DNA of 64,000 nt from Enterococcus sp. BWB1-3 (GTDB lineage: Bacteria; Bacillota; Bacilli; Lactobacillales; Enterococcaceae), in NCBI RefSeq assembly GCF_016745275.1, contig NZ_JADOEP010000004.1, positions 1 through 64,000 of the forward strand, given 5' to 3'. Positions 1-9,866 of the stretch are shown here, piece by piece. Position 1 is the first letter of the stretch. Each line of letters begins with the position of its first letter. The notes under the pieces are model-generated. The model did not search any database. It saw only the letters and a program-made list of their open reading frames with translations, and was not told the DNA's origin. Both the position numbers and the translations under genes were made by a program.

Positions 1-120
1 GGAGTCGTGAGTAATTGTGGTGCTAGCGGGAGACCTTTCTTCAGTGGGCCTTTCAGGCTCTGGCCGGTAATAGAGGCTTTCAGCCGCAGAGCAAACCTCC
101 AGTTCACACTGGAGGTTTTG
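1..120 (+). terminator. Structured segment ending in a terminator-like hairpin
   Basis: The window opens in sequence I cannot assign. It contains two small hairpins (GCCT-TTC-AGGC near 50-60 and GGCT-TTC-AGCC near 76-86). It ends in a strong stem in which AACCTCCAGT pairs with ACTGGAGGTT across TTCACA, at about 94-117, followed by a short T-rich stretch. No reading frame looks like protein. It may be the 3' end of a structured RNA or leader whose 5' part lies outside the window. The rest of 121-256 shows nothing recognisable. Confidence 0.45.
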
Positions 121-256
121 ATTTACAGAAATAAAAGTTATTCTACTGCAGTTCTAAAAAGTATGCTGGATTTTAAATAGTGAAGAACTCTACCGAATTT
201 ACTGTAAGAAGTTTCTCAACAAAAGAATTATAAATTTTTACCAACAAAAAAAGTAG

Positions 257-298
257 TTGCTTTTTCTCATTTGTACTATATAATTTCCTATATAGAAA
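257..298 (+). promoter_or_regulatory. Promoter and candidate IclR operator of the regulator gene
   Basis: A -35-like TTGCTT (257-262) and TATAAT (279-284) are 16 bp apart. Immediately downstream lies TTTC-CTATATA-GAAA (284-298). The core ATTTCCTATA also occurs in the kdgA promoter region near 1233-1242. A shared element at the promoter of an IclR gene and of its neighbouring target suggests autoregulation; this is inference. Confidence 0.5.
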
Positions 299-309
299 GG
301 GTGAGACGG

Positions 310-1068
310 ATGTCAGAGTCAAAACCATATGGAACAGTACTTATTAAAGCAGCAAAAATTATGGATTTTTTAGCTGAGGAATCGAATAAATCGTTGCAGG
401 AAATTACTGCTGGGACGGGGATGACGGCTTCAACTACAATTAAAATATTGGATACCTTGGCTTTAATTGGCTATGTAAAAAAAAGTGAAGACAAAACGTA
501 TCGATTGGGTTCAAAGCTGATCCGCTATGCCAATCAGCGTCTTGAACAGCTGGATCTTGCAGAAATTACGCTGCCCTATCTGGAAAAGCTGCAGCAGACA
601 ATTGATGAAACCATTCATTTGGGGATTTTAAACGATAATGAAATTCTCTATATTAATAAATTGGAAGCCAAGCATCAGACGATTCGTATGTCTTCAAAAA
701 TTGGCATTACACGACCTTTGTACAGCTCAGCAATGGGTAAAGCTGTTTTAGCTGCATTTTCGCAGGAAGAAGTTGACCAGTATCTGGCTGAACACGTATT
801 GGTACCGCACACTGAACATACGATAACCAATCCTTTGCGGCTGGAAAAAGAACTGGAAGAGATACGTCGTGCAGGAATTGCATTTGACGATGAAGAAGTG
901 GAGCTGGATATCTTTTGCGTCGGAGCCTCATTGGAAAAAGAAGAAAAAGCTATTGGTGCATTCAGTGTCAGTATGCCTAAATATCGTTTGAATGAAGAGA
1001 AAAAGCAGCTGATTATACAGGCGATTCTTCAAACAAAAAGAGAGCTGGAACAGATTTTAAATAAATGA
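310..1068 (+). CDS. kdgR: IclR-family transcriptional regulator, KdgR-like
   Basis: 252-residue IclR-type protein. The N-terminal winged helix-turn-helix (about residues 10-70) contains the T-G-M-T-A-S-T-T-I-K-I-L recognition region. It is followed by the effector-binding domain (about 75-250) with the family's S-S-A-M-G-K-A segment. I start at ATG 310 because AAAGGGTGAG lies just upstream; a longer TTG-initiated frame from 271 overlaps the promoter and has no ribosome site. It stands directly before kdgA-kdgK-kduI-kduD in the same direction, and inverted repeats shared by its promoter and that of kdgA point to local control of ketodeoxyuronate catabolism, as KdgR does in pectin-degrading bacteria. 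The inducer (KDG or a related keto-sugar acid) is inferred from the neighbours. The symbol is positional. Confidence 0.8.
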   Translation: MSESKPYGTVLIKAAKIMDFLAEESNKSLQEITAGTGMTASTTIKILDTLALIGYVKKSEDKTYRLGSKLIRYANQRLEQLDLAEITLPYLEKLQQTIDETIHLGILNDNEILYINKLEAKHQTIRMSSKIGITRPLYSSAMGKAVLAAFSQEEVDQYLAEHVLVPHTEHTITNPLRLEKELEEIRRAGIAFDDEEVELDIFCVGASLEKEEKAIGAFSVSMPKYRLNEEKKQLIIQAILQTKRELEQILNK

Positions 1069-1193
1069 GAATTAAATGTTTGACTAGCTGATTTGACAGA
1101 AGGATGTTGAATCAGCTTTTTCTGCTATTCATGGAAAGCTTTTACAAGGTCTACAATAAAAGCAGAAAGAATAGAATTTTCTTTCTTAAACCG

Positions 1194-1258
1194 TTTGCAA
1201 TTTCTATTTTTACATGTATAATGAAATTATAAATTTCCTATAAATGAAATAAAATTTC
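1194..1258 (+). promoter_or_regulatory. kdgA promoter with two inverted-repeat operators
   Basis: A -35-like TTTGCA (1194-1199) and perfect TATAAT (1217-1222) have 17-bp spacing. Overlapping the start region are two inverted repeats, GAAATT-ATA-AATTTC (1223-1237) and GAAAT-AAA-ATTTC (1246-1258). The position just downstream of -10 fits repression by the upstream IclR protein. Confidence 0.6.
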
Positions 1259-1281
1259 CAAATAAGAAAAGAGTGATTTTT

Positions 1282-1929
1282 TTGAAAAAAGTTAATATTC
1301 TTCAGCGATTGAAAAAGGCCGGGGTGATTGCAGTAGTTCGGGGGAAAACAAAAGAAGAAGCATTGCAGGCCAGTAATGCGATTGTAAAAGGCGGCATGCA
1401 TGGGCTTGAATTAACCTTCACTGTTCCGCAGGCAGAGGAAGTAATCAGAGAATTGGCAGAAACTTATCAGGATTCACCAGAAGTGGTGGTTGGTGCCGGA
1501 ACGGTTTTGGATGCGGTGACTGCACGTCTGGCAATTATGGCAGGAGCCGATTATATCGTCAGTCCGACTTTTGATCAGGAGACTGCAGAACTTTGCAACT
1601 TATATCAAATTCCTTACTTACCAGGCTGTATGACAATCATAGAGATGAAACAGGCGTTGAAGAGCGGAGTGGATATCATTAAGCTGTTCCCGGGAAGTGC
1701 TTATGGACCAAGTATTGTTTCTGCATTTAAAGCACCAATGCCGCAGCTGAATATTATGCCGACAGGCGGAGTCAGTCTGGAAAATATGGAAGATTGGTTT
1801 AAAGCAGGCGTAATCACTGTAGGGGTTGGCGGTAATTTACTTGCACCGGCAGCAACTGGAGACTTTGAAAAAGTAACGGAAATAGCCGCACAATATATGG
1901 CAAAGTTCCGTGAAATAAAAGAAGGTTAG
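1282..1929 (+). CDS. kdgA: 2-keto-3-deoxy-6-phosphogluconate aldolase (KDPG/KHG aldolase)
   Basis: Class I aldolase that splits 2-keto-3-deoxy-6-phosphogluconate into pyruvate and glyceraldehyde 3-phosphate, the last step of ketodeoxyuronate and Entner-Doudoroff catabolism. The Schiff-base lysine is K134 in IIKLFPGS, the catalytic glutamate is E43 in GLELTF, and the phosphate-binding glycine loop MPTGGV lies near residue 155. The length, about 215 residues, is normal. I prefer TTG 1282 (MKKVNILQRLKKAGVIAVVR) because GAGTGA lies about 7 bases ahead; GTG 1273 is the alternative but overlaps that ribosome site. The stop is 2 bases before kdgK, so they are co-translated. Transcription probably starts at the promoter near 1217 under IclR control. 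Confidence 0.93.
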   Translation: MKKVNILQRLKKAGVIAVVRGKTKEEALQASNAIVKGGMHGLELTFTVPQAEEVIRELAETYQDSPEVVVGAGTVLDAVTARLAIMAGADYIVSPTFDQETAELCNLYQIPYLPGCMTIIEMKQALKSGVDIIKLFPGSAYGPSIVSAFKAPMPQLNIMPTGGVSLENMEDWFKAGVITVGVGGNLLAPAATGDFEKVTEIAAQYMAKFREIKEG

Positions 1930-1931
1930 CT

Positions 1932-2942
1932 ATGGGAAAAGTTGTAACTTTAGGAGAAATCATGCTGCGGCTGTCTACAACGGCTGGTACAAGACTGGCT
2001 CAGGCGGAACAATTTTCAGCACACTATGGAGGCGGGGAGGCCAACGTTGCAGTTTCGCTGGCAAATTATGGACATCATGCTGTTTTTGCCGGCAAAGTAC
2101 CGACAAATGAGCTAGGGGCTGCTGTAAGGAAACATTTGAACCGTTATGGAGTGGATACCTCTCAGCTTTTGATGGGCGGTCCCAGACTGGGAACGTATTA
2201 TCTGGAAGCCGGTGTTGGTGAACGTGGGGCAAGCGTTGTTTATGATCGTGCCGGCTCAAGCTTTGCAGTAATGGAAACCGTTGAATGGGACATGGATCAG
2301 TTATTCAAGGAAACAGATATTTTTCATCTGTCCGGTATTACTCCGGCTCTTTCAATGAAGTGGCGAGAACTGACTATTGATCTTTTGAAAGCTGCCAAAA
2401 GTGCCGATTGTAAAATCAGCTTTGATATTAATTATCGGGGCAAATTATGGACACGGGAAGAAGCTGGAGAAACAATTCGAACAATTCTGCCCTATGTAGA
2501 TTATTGTTCGGCTGGGGGGCTTGATGCACAGCATTTTCTGGGAATTTCACCCTATGAAGATGGATCTGAAAAAGAAAAAGCCATTTATTATTATAAAAAA
2601 ATGCAGGAAGCTTATTCCAATATCTCTGTCTTTTATTCTACAAAGCGCACGGTTCACTCTGCCAGTGTTAATGAATTGACTGGCTCAGTGTGGGCAGATA
2701 ATACCTATTATGAATCGCAATGTCATTTGATTGATCCGATTGTTGATCGAGTGGGCGGAGGAGATGCCTTTGCAGGAGGGCTTCTTCATGGTCTGCTGAG
2801 CAATGACAACTATCAGCAGGCGGTTGATTTTGCAACAGCAGCTTCTGCTTTGAAGCATACTGTTCATGGAGATTGTAATCAATTCAGCAGGGAAGATGTT
2901 GAAGCATTTTTAGCCCTTGGATCAGGACGAATTATTCGATAA
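1932..2942 (+). CDS. kdgK: 2-keto-3-deoxygluconate kinase, PfkB family
   Basis: 336-residue ribokinase/PfkB sugar kinase. It has the N-terminal substrate-binding GGGEANVAVSLA segment (about residues 35-46) and the C-terminal ATP/anion-hole motif DRVGGGDAFAGG, with catalytic base D278. By family and context it phosphorylates 2-keto-3-deoxygluconate at C6, supplying KDPG to the preceding aldolase. The ATG is only 2 bases after kdgA's stop. The next gene, kduI, follows after about 75 bases with a strong Shine-Dalgarno, so one transcript could cover kdgA to kduI. I cannot exclude activity on related 2-keto sugars. Confidence 0.9.
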   Translation: MGKVVTLGEIMLRLSTTAGTRLAQAEQFSAHYGGGEANVAVSLANYGHHAVFAGKVPTNELGAAVRKHLNRYGVDTSQLLMGGPRLGTYYLEAGVGERGASVVYDRAGSSFAVMETVEWDMDQLFKETDIFHLSGITPALSMKWRELTIDLLKAAKSADCKISFDINYRGKLWTREEAGETIRTILPYVDYCSAGGLDAQHFLGISPYEDGSEKEKAIYYYKKMQEAYSNISVFYSTKRTVHSASVNELTGSVWADNTYYESQCHLIDPIVDRVGGGDAFAGGLLHGLLSNDNYQQAVDFATAASALKHTVHGDCNQFSREDVEAFLALGSGRIIR

Positions 2943-3017
2943 AGATGTTAAAAGATTGAAGCAACTGAATTTTTATTAAAACGAGTAGTTGGTTAACTAT
3001 AAGAGGAGGATTTGCAT

Positions 3018-3857
3018 ATGCAAAACATGGAAACACGCTATACACACAGTCCGGAGGATATCCGTCATTACTCTACAGAACAGCTGAGAAATGAGTTTTT
3101 AGTGGAAAAAGTTTTTGAGCCAGGAGCGATTACATTAACGTATACACACAATGACCGTATGATTTTTGGCGGAGTGACACCTGCACAAAAACCGCTGGAA
3201 ATAATTCTGGATAAAGAGCTGGGTGTTGATTATTTTCTGGAGCGTCGTGAATTGGGGGTAATTAATATTGGCGGACCCGGATTTATCGAAATTGATGGTC
3301 AAAAAGAAGAAATGAAAAAGCAGGACGGCTATTATATCGGTAAAGAAACACGTCATGTTATTTTCTCATCACAGAACCCTGAGGACCCGGCGAAATTCTA
3401 TATAAGTTCAGTTCCTGCCCATCATAAATATCCGAATGTGAAAATCAGCATTGATGATATTAAGCCCATGGAAACAGGTGAACCCTTAACGCTGAATGAA
3501 CGTAAGATTTATCAGTATATCCATCCGAATGTCTGTGAAAGCTGCCAGCTGCAAATGGGCTACACTATTTTGGAACCGGGCAGTTCATGGAACACGATGC
3601 CTTGCCACACGCATGAACGCCGAATGGAAGCCTATGTCTATTTTGATATGGAACAAGATACTCGTGTCTTCCATATGATGGGTAAACCGGATGAAACCAA
3701 ACATTTGGTTATGGGCAACGAGCAGGCAGCGATTTCTCCAAGCTGGTCTATCCATTCCGGAGTGGGAACAAGCAACTATTCATTCATTTGGGCGATGTGC
3801 GGAGAAAATATTACTTATACGGACATGGATATGGTTCCAATGGATCAACTGAAATAA
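3018..3857 (+). CDS. kduI: 5-dehydro-4-deoxy-D-glucuronate isomerase
   Basis: 279-residue cupin-fold isomerase converting 5-keto-4-deoxyuronate, the unsaturated uronate released from pectin or glycosaminoglycan disaccharides, to 2,5-diketo-3-deoxygluconate. Recognisable are the N-terminal HYSTEQLRNEFLVE-type segment and the metal-binding MPCHTHERRMEAYVYFD region (about residues 196-212) with clustered His and Glu. Length is typical (about 276-280). ATG 3018 follows a perfect AGGAGGA with 7-base spacing; an in-frame TTG at 3012 is too close to that site. Its product is the substrate of KduD, encoded next but after a 324-bp decayed spacer. Confidence 0.94.
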   Translation: MQNMETRYTHSPEDIRHYSTEQLRNEFLVEKVFEPGAITLTYTHNDRMIFGGVTPAQKPLEIILDKELGVDYFLERRELGVINIGGPGFIEIDGQKEEMKKQDGYYIGKETRHVIFSSQNPEDPAKFYISSVPAHHKYPNVKISIDDIKPMETGEPLTLNERKIYQYIHPNVCESCQLQMGYTILEPGSSWNTMPCHTHERRMEAYVYFDMEQDTRVFHMMGKPDETKHLVMGNEQAAISPSWSIHSGVGTSNYSFIWAMCGENITYTDMDMVPMDQLK

Positions 3858-4181
3858 GCAGTACAGCTACAAAAATTTGAAATTATGGGTAACTCAAAAT
3901 AATCTATAAAAACGCTGTGCTAAATAACCAGCTTACTTGACAGCAGGCCTCCAACATTGAGTATTCTGATCATAAAAAGTGCAGTAAGAAAGCATGTCAG
4001 AATACCAATTTTAGCTAATAATGCTTATTGCAAAGTTTCGCTTCACTACGCTGGATAACAGATCTGCTTCGGCACGAGGGGGAGAAGCAGTGAAATGGGT
4101 TTAAATCGCACTGTTGTTAAGTTTTTAGAGAATTTTTTAGAATATATTTTGAAATACGAAACTATGAAAAGGGGTTTAATT
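3858..4181. other. Gene-free spacer between kduI and kduD with an inverted repeat
   Basis: No coding sequence is visible. GTATTCTGA (3961-3969) and TCAGAATAC (3997-4005) form a perfect 9-bp inverted repeat. The sequence around 4035-4080 is more GC-rich than its surroundings. Functional neighbours in this pathway are usually adjacent, so this may be where a gene was lost; that is conjecture. Confidence 0.4.
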
Positions 4182-4970
4182 ATGAATTTTAGTATGGATA
4201 ATTTTCGACTGGACGGCAAAGTAGCTCTGATTACAGGCGGTGTTTATGGAATCGGTTTTGAGATTGCCAGCTCACTGGCAGAAGCAGGTGCAACGATTGT
4301 CTTTAACAGTATCAATCAGGCTTCAGTGGATGAAGGTAACGAAAATTATAAAAAAGCTGGAATAAATGCTGCCGGATATGTTTGCGATGTGACAGATGAG
4401 AAACAGGTACAGGCAATGGTTGAACAAATCAAAGCTGAAATAGGGTCAATCGATATTCTGGTAAACAATGCAGGTATTATCAAGCGTGTCCCTATGGTTG
4501 ACATGTCAGCAGAAGACTTCCGACAAGTAATTGATGTTGATCTGAATGCACCATTCATCATGTCTAAAGCAGTAATTCCTGATATGATCGAAAAAGGCGG
4601 TGGGAAAATCATCAATATCTGTTCTATGATGAGCGAGCTTGGGCGTGAAACGGTCAGTGCTTATGCAGCAGCTAAGGGCGGATTGAAAATGCTGACAAAA
4701 AACATTGCATCTGAATATGGACAGTATAATATTCAGTGTAACGGCATTGGTCCTGGCTATATCGAAACGCCTCAAACAGCTCCTTTACGTGAAGACGGAC
4801 ATCCATTCAACAACTTTATTTTGGGAAGAACGCCAGCAAATCGATGGGGTACAACAACAGATTTGGCAGGTCCCTCAGTCTTTCTGGCTTCGAATGCTTC
4901 TGACTTTGTGAATGGACATATCCTGTACGTTGACGGCGGGATTCTAGCATATATCGGAAAACAACCTTAA
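4182..4970 (+). CDS. kduD: 2-dehydro-3-deoxy-D-gluconate 5-dehydrogenase, SDR family
   Basis: 262-residue classical short-chain dehydrogenase. It has the cofactor loop TGGVYGIG (about residues 17-24), the NNAG motif, the catalytic Ser in ICSMMSE and the YxxxK pair in YAAAKGG, plus a C-terminal YVDGG. It interconverts 2,5-diketo-3-deoxygluconate and 2-keto-3-deoxygluconate with NAD(H), linking KduI to KdgK. ATG 4182 is preceded by AAAAGGGG; an upstream in-frame ATG at 4095 has no ribosome site. Gluconate 5-dehydrogenases are close relatives, but the kduI-kdgK-kdgA context favours KduD. It is the last intact gene of the group. Confidence 0.88.
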   Translation: MNFSMDNFRLDGKVALITGGVYGIGFEIASSLAEAGATIVFNSINQASVDEGNENYKKAGINAAGYVCDVTDEKQVQAMVEQIKAEIGSIDILVNNAGIIKRVPMVDMSAEDFRQVIDVDLNAPFIMSKAVIPDMIEKGGGKIINICSMMSELGRETVSAYAAAKGGLKMLTKNIASEYGQYNIQCNGIGPGYIETPQTAPLREDGHPFNNFILGRTPANRWGTTTDLAGPSVFLASNASDFVNGHILYVDGGILAYIGKQP

Positions 4971-5345
4971 ATCGTTCAAACTCCTAAGTAAAAGAATAAA
5001 TTAATGACAGAAACATCTAGTGGGATGGTATACGAACTGACAATCTGATGAATGAGCAATAATTCATTCCTGTATTAAAAGCTTGCTTCTACGAATGCTC
5101 GTCGTATGTTTTATGGTCATACAAGACAAGCTGTATGCGGACAACAGGTTACTAGTTAGTGCTGAATCAACAGCCAGTTACAGTCGAGGTGCTCCTATAC
5201 TGACAACCGAATTTCTTCTTCTGACAGCCTCTGATTGGCTTGAACTTGACAAGATCACTAAATATTTCAGCAGTTAGTCTTTATACTTTTGATGTGTGCT
5301 TTTCCTTAGAAATACTTACCACTATTATTGGCTGTGATATAGTAA
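4971..5345. other. Decayed intergenic DNA
   Basis: No gene with a start, ribosome site and sustained frame is visible. Short open stretches near 5083-5277 look like chance or relics. This adjoins the membrane-protein remnant at 5346 and may be part of the same lost gene. Confidence 0.35.
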
Positions 5346-5489
5346 ATATACTTCGGTGTTGTACTGAGTGTCGCAAGTATTATTTTCAGCGTACAGATTC
5401 AACTTATGCCAACTTCCCTGTATATGTACATCCTCATTATCGGGATGATTGCTGCCGGAACTGGCATAATCTTAAAAGGCTTTTTTTAA
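5346..5489 (+). pseudogene. C-terminal remnant of a membrane transporter
   Basis: A startless frame, opened after an in-frame TAA at 5343, encodes about 47 residues ending at TAA 5487-5489. It includes VVLSVASIIFSV and YMYILIIGMIAAGTGIIL, then KGFF. This is a convincing pair of hydrophobic segments with glycine spacing, like the end of a secondary transporter. There is no start codon or upstream coding sequence in frame. In this position it could be the relic of a uronate permease for the kdg/kdu genes, but the family cannot be fixed from so little. Confidence 0.45.
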
Positions 5490-5656
5490 AAGAAATAAGT
5501 TATTTGCATTTCCAGCAGCCTGGCTGGTTTTGAACTGCTGTTTTCTGCAAGAATGTATTTTTGAAGAATATTGAATCGAACCGCTTTTTGTAAATGTATA
5601 ACCAATTCATGAGAAACGGGAAGGAACAATTTTTATTTTATTTCTTTTGATATTAC

Positions 5657-5769
5657 TTGACCTCCTGATGATTTGCTTGTATTATACTACTTGGGCACCT
5701 TTGAAAAGGTCAGAAAATGAACAATATACGCTCCCTATTCTTTTTTGAATAGGGGCGTTTTCTTTTTTA
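5657..5769 (+). promoter_or_regulatory. pyrG promoter and CTP-sensing attenuator
   Basis: TTGACC (5657-5662) and TATTAT (5680-5685), 17 bp apart, place transcription start at the GGGC of 5693-5696. A terminator follows: ACGCTCCCTATTC pairs with GAATAGGGGCGT (5728-5758), then a T-rich tract to about 5769. In Bacillus subtilis pyrG, low CTP causes reiterative G addition at a GGGC start and the poly-G 5' end pairs with the pyrimidine-rich terminator arm as antiterminator. Both required elements, the GGGC start and a CUCCCU arm, are present here. Confidence 0.8.
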
Positions 5770-5773
5770 TTGA

Positions 5774-7438
<1,665 letters not shown>

Positions 7439-7476
7439 TTTTGAATAGAATTCAAATCGAATAGAATACACAAAGA

Positions 7477-7520
7477 AACAGCGAACAAATCAGAAGCACG
7501 TGATTTGTTCGCTGTTTTTT
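7477..7520. terminator. Bidirectional terminator between pyrG and pbp1A
   Basis: AACAGCGAACAAATCA (7477-7492) and TGATTTGTTCGCTGTT (7501-7516) form a perfect 16-bp stem with an 8-base loop. T-run follows on the plus strand and A-rich sequence precedes it, so it can serve both convergent genes. Confidence 0.9.
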
Positions 7521-7544
7521 ACTGATTTTGTTCCCCTTTATCTG

Positions 7545-9833
7545 TCAACTGGGCTGTAAAGGTACTTGATTCTCCCCCTCAGCGGGGTCAGTTGAGCTAG
7601 TGGGTGTTGATGATTCTGTGGGTTCTGCTGATGACTCCGTTACTTCCGATGATTCAATCGGCGGTGTCACAGGCTCTTCAGAACTGGAGGAGCTTGTTGA
7701 TGACTCAACCGTACTGCTCGATTCCATTGTACTGCTGGAAGAGCTTGGAATGGTTGAAGATGGAACGGTTTGCAGATTTTGTGCTCCTTTAACATACAAT
7801 TCTGAGCCAATACGAATGACACTGTCGGGCATGACCCAGTCCTCGTTGGAAACATTTTGAGCCATATAAGTCATCATTTCCCGATAGACATCTGAAGCAA
7901 TCGCATAGTAATCAGAATAGATCGGAGTTGACTTTTCATCGTAGCCAGTCCAGACTGAAATGGCATAATGGGGGGTATAGCCCACAAATGTACTGTCAGG
8001 GGCAATATTTGTTACACCAGTCAAACCCATCTTTGCAATTTCTTCATCTGTATAATTGGATGTTCCTGTTTTTCCTGCTTGGATTAAACCATCAATACCT
8101 GCATTAAAAGCAGTCCCTCCGGTAATAACATCTTTCAGCATATCAGTCATCATATAAGCAGTAGAATCTTTCATTGCCCGTTTACTTGCAGGGTGGAATT
8201 CATCTTCAGCTACAGAGTCATCCTGATAGACTACTTTATTAACATAAGAAGGTTCGTTATACGTACCGCCATTTGCAAAAGCAGCATAAGCAGCTGCCAG
8301 TTTCAAAGAGGAAACCCCGTATTTAACATCATTACCAGTATCGGCAGTATTACTTGATATTGCATTGGCATCTACGAGGGGATTAAATTCAATCCCCAGC
8401 CCTCTAAGAAACTCTGCCACCTTGTCACTGCCGACTTCGTTAAAGGTTTGGACAGCAGTGGTGTTTCGTGAAGTCATTATCGCACGCCGCATGGTCATTG
8501 AGCCGTAATACAGCAAATCTGCATTATAGACAGAGGTCGTAGTACCGGCAAAAGTTGTCGGTTTATCTACCATGATCTGCCCGGTCGAATAATCCAAATA
8601 CTCAATGGCCGGACCATAATCTGCAATTGGCTTCATAGTTGATCCCACATCCCGGTTTGTCCGCGTTGCCAGATTCAGAATCTGCTGTGCATCTTCCGGA
8701 ACATTTCTTCGGCCAATTTGTGCTCTGACTTGTCCGGTGTTCACATCAATAACAGTGGTGGCAACCTGCATTTCTTCATCAGGATACTGTACAAATTCAT
8801 CAGTATTGACAATATTATAGAGCTGTTTCTGAGCATCCATATCCAGATTTGTATAAATATCAAGTCCGTCAGTATAGACATTTTTCCCGGTTTTTGCTTC
8901 AACTTCAGCAATCACCTCTGTGACATAGTTATCCACGATTTTACGATCTCCAGATGACTGAACCTGCGGCTGCAGTCCATCTTCAACAGGAGCAGCCTTT
9001 GCCTGCTCATATTCCTCCTGAGTAATTTTATCATTGTCTCTCATTGTATAGAGAACAACATCCCGGCGTTCTTTGGTAAGATCCGGATGAACATACGGAT
9101 CATAATCATTTGGCGCCTGCGGCATTCCTGCAAGTAAAGCAGTCTGGGAAAGATTTAATTCAGAAAGGGGCTTGCCGAAATAAGTCTCTGAAGCCGTCTG
9201 CATACCATAAAGTCCGTTAGCCATATAAACTTTATTTATATAATAGGTAAGGATTTCCTCTTTGGACTTTTCTTTTTCCAGTTTGATAGCCATCCAGGCT
9301 TCCTGAGCCTTTCTTTTCAGTGTCTGATCAGACTCTTTTGTAGAAAAATAAGACAGTTTAATCAACTGCTGAGTCAGCGTACTTCCGCCTTGGAGTCCAC
9401 CTGTTTTGACATTTGAAAAAAAAGAACCTACTATCCGAATTGGATCAATCCCATTATGGTTGTAAAACCGTTTGTCTTCCACTGAAACAATTGCATCTTT
9501 TAATAATTGAGGCACTTCTGTCGGTTGAATTGTTTCACGCTTTTCCGAACCGAGATCCTGAAAGACATTATTGTTTATATCATAAAGCTTGGAAGAAAGA
9601 GGATCACTTAAGGCACTGTCTTCCAGCGCCGGAGCATCCTTGGCATAGTACCAGAAGAGTCCGAGTCCGCTCAGACCTCCAAGAACCCCTAATCCGAATA
9701 ATCCAATTAGTATTTTTACAAAAATTTTCTTTTTTCTCTTTGGCGGACCATCGCCTGCTGTTGTTTTATTCTGTTTTTGCCTAAACAGTGAACTAGAATG
9801 TTTTTGGGAACGTGATTCTATTTCGCTTGACAT
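7545..9833 (-). CDS. pbp1A: Class A penicillin-binding protein 1A (bifunctional glycosyltransferase/transpeptidase)
   Basis: 762-residue murein synthase. Order: a basic cytoplasmic tail (about 1-37), one transmembrane helix (about 38-62, LIGLFGLGVLGGLSGLGLFWYY), and the family 51 glycosyltransferase domain with EDKRFYNHNGID and GGSTLTQQLIK. The transpeptidase follows, with S398-T-M-K, the SRN motif in MTSRNTTAV, and K588-T-G-T. A long low-complexity Ser/Glu/Pro/Thr tail (from about 690) ends the protein and probably lies in the wall. It polymerises lipid II and cross-links peptidoglycan at the outer face of the membrane. recU lies 33 bp upstream in the same direction, the usual recU-pbp1A operon of Firmicutes. 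The start is supported by GAAGGAGAAGG upstream on the minus strand. Confidence 0.94.
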   Translation of the reverse strand: MSSEIESRSQKHSSSLFRQKQNKTTAGDGPPKRKKKIFVKILIGLFGLGVLGGLSGLGLFWYYAKDAPALEDSALSDPLSSKLYDINNNVFQDLGSEKRETIQPTEVPQLLKDAIVSVEDKRFYNHNGIDPIRIVGSFFSNVKTGGLQGGSTLTQQLIKLSYFSTKESDQTLKRKAQEAWMAIKLEKEKSKEEILTYYINKVYMANGLYGMQTASETYFGKPLSELNLSQTALLAGMPQAPNDYDPYVHPDLTKERRDVVLYTMRDNDKITQEEYEQAKAAPVEDGLQPQVQSSGDRKIVDNYVTEVIAEVEAKTGKNVYTDGLDIYTNLDMDAQKQLYNIVNTDEFVQYPDEEMQVATTVIDVNTGQVRAQIGRRNVPEDAQQILNLATRTNRDVGSTMKPIADYGPAIEYLDYSTGQIMVDKPTTFAGTTTSVYNADLLYYGSMTMRRAIMTSRNTTAVQTFNEVGSDKVAEFLRGLGIEFNPLVDANAISSNTADTGNDVKYGVSSLKLAAAYAAFANGGTYNEPSYVNKVVYQDDSVAEDEFHPASKRAMKDSTAYMMTDMLKDVITGGTAFNAGIDGLIQAGKTGTSNYTDEEIAKMGLTGVTNIAPDSTFVGYTPHYAISVWTGYDEKSTPIYSDYYAIASDVYREMMTYMAQNVSNEDWVMPDSVIRIGSELYVKGAQNLQTVPSSTIPSSSSSTMESSSTVESSTSSSSSEEPVTPPIESSEVTESSAEPTESSTPTSSTDPAEGENQVPLQPS

Positions 9834-9866
9834 AATGACCTTCTCCTTCTTTAAAACGTAACAAAA

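Noticed and set aside
5083-5533. Small plus-strand open frames upstream of pyrG as genes
   Set aside because: No ribosome sites and no protein-like composition, except for the membrane segment, which is in a different frame and is reported as a remnant.
5728-5769. Terminator of an unknown gene upstream of pyrG
   Set aside because: A promoter and GGGC start directly precede it, so it is better read as the pyrG attenuator.
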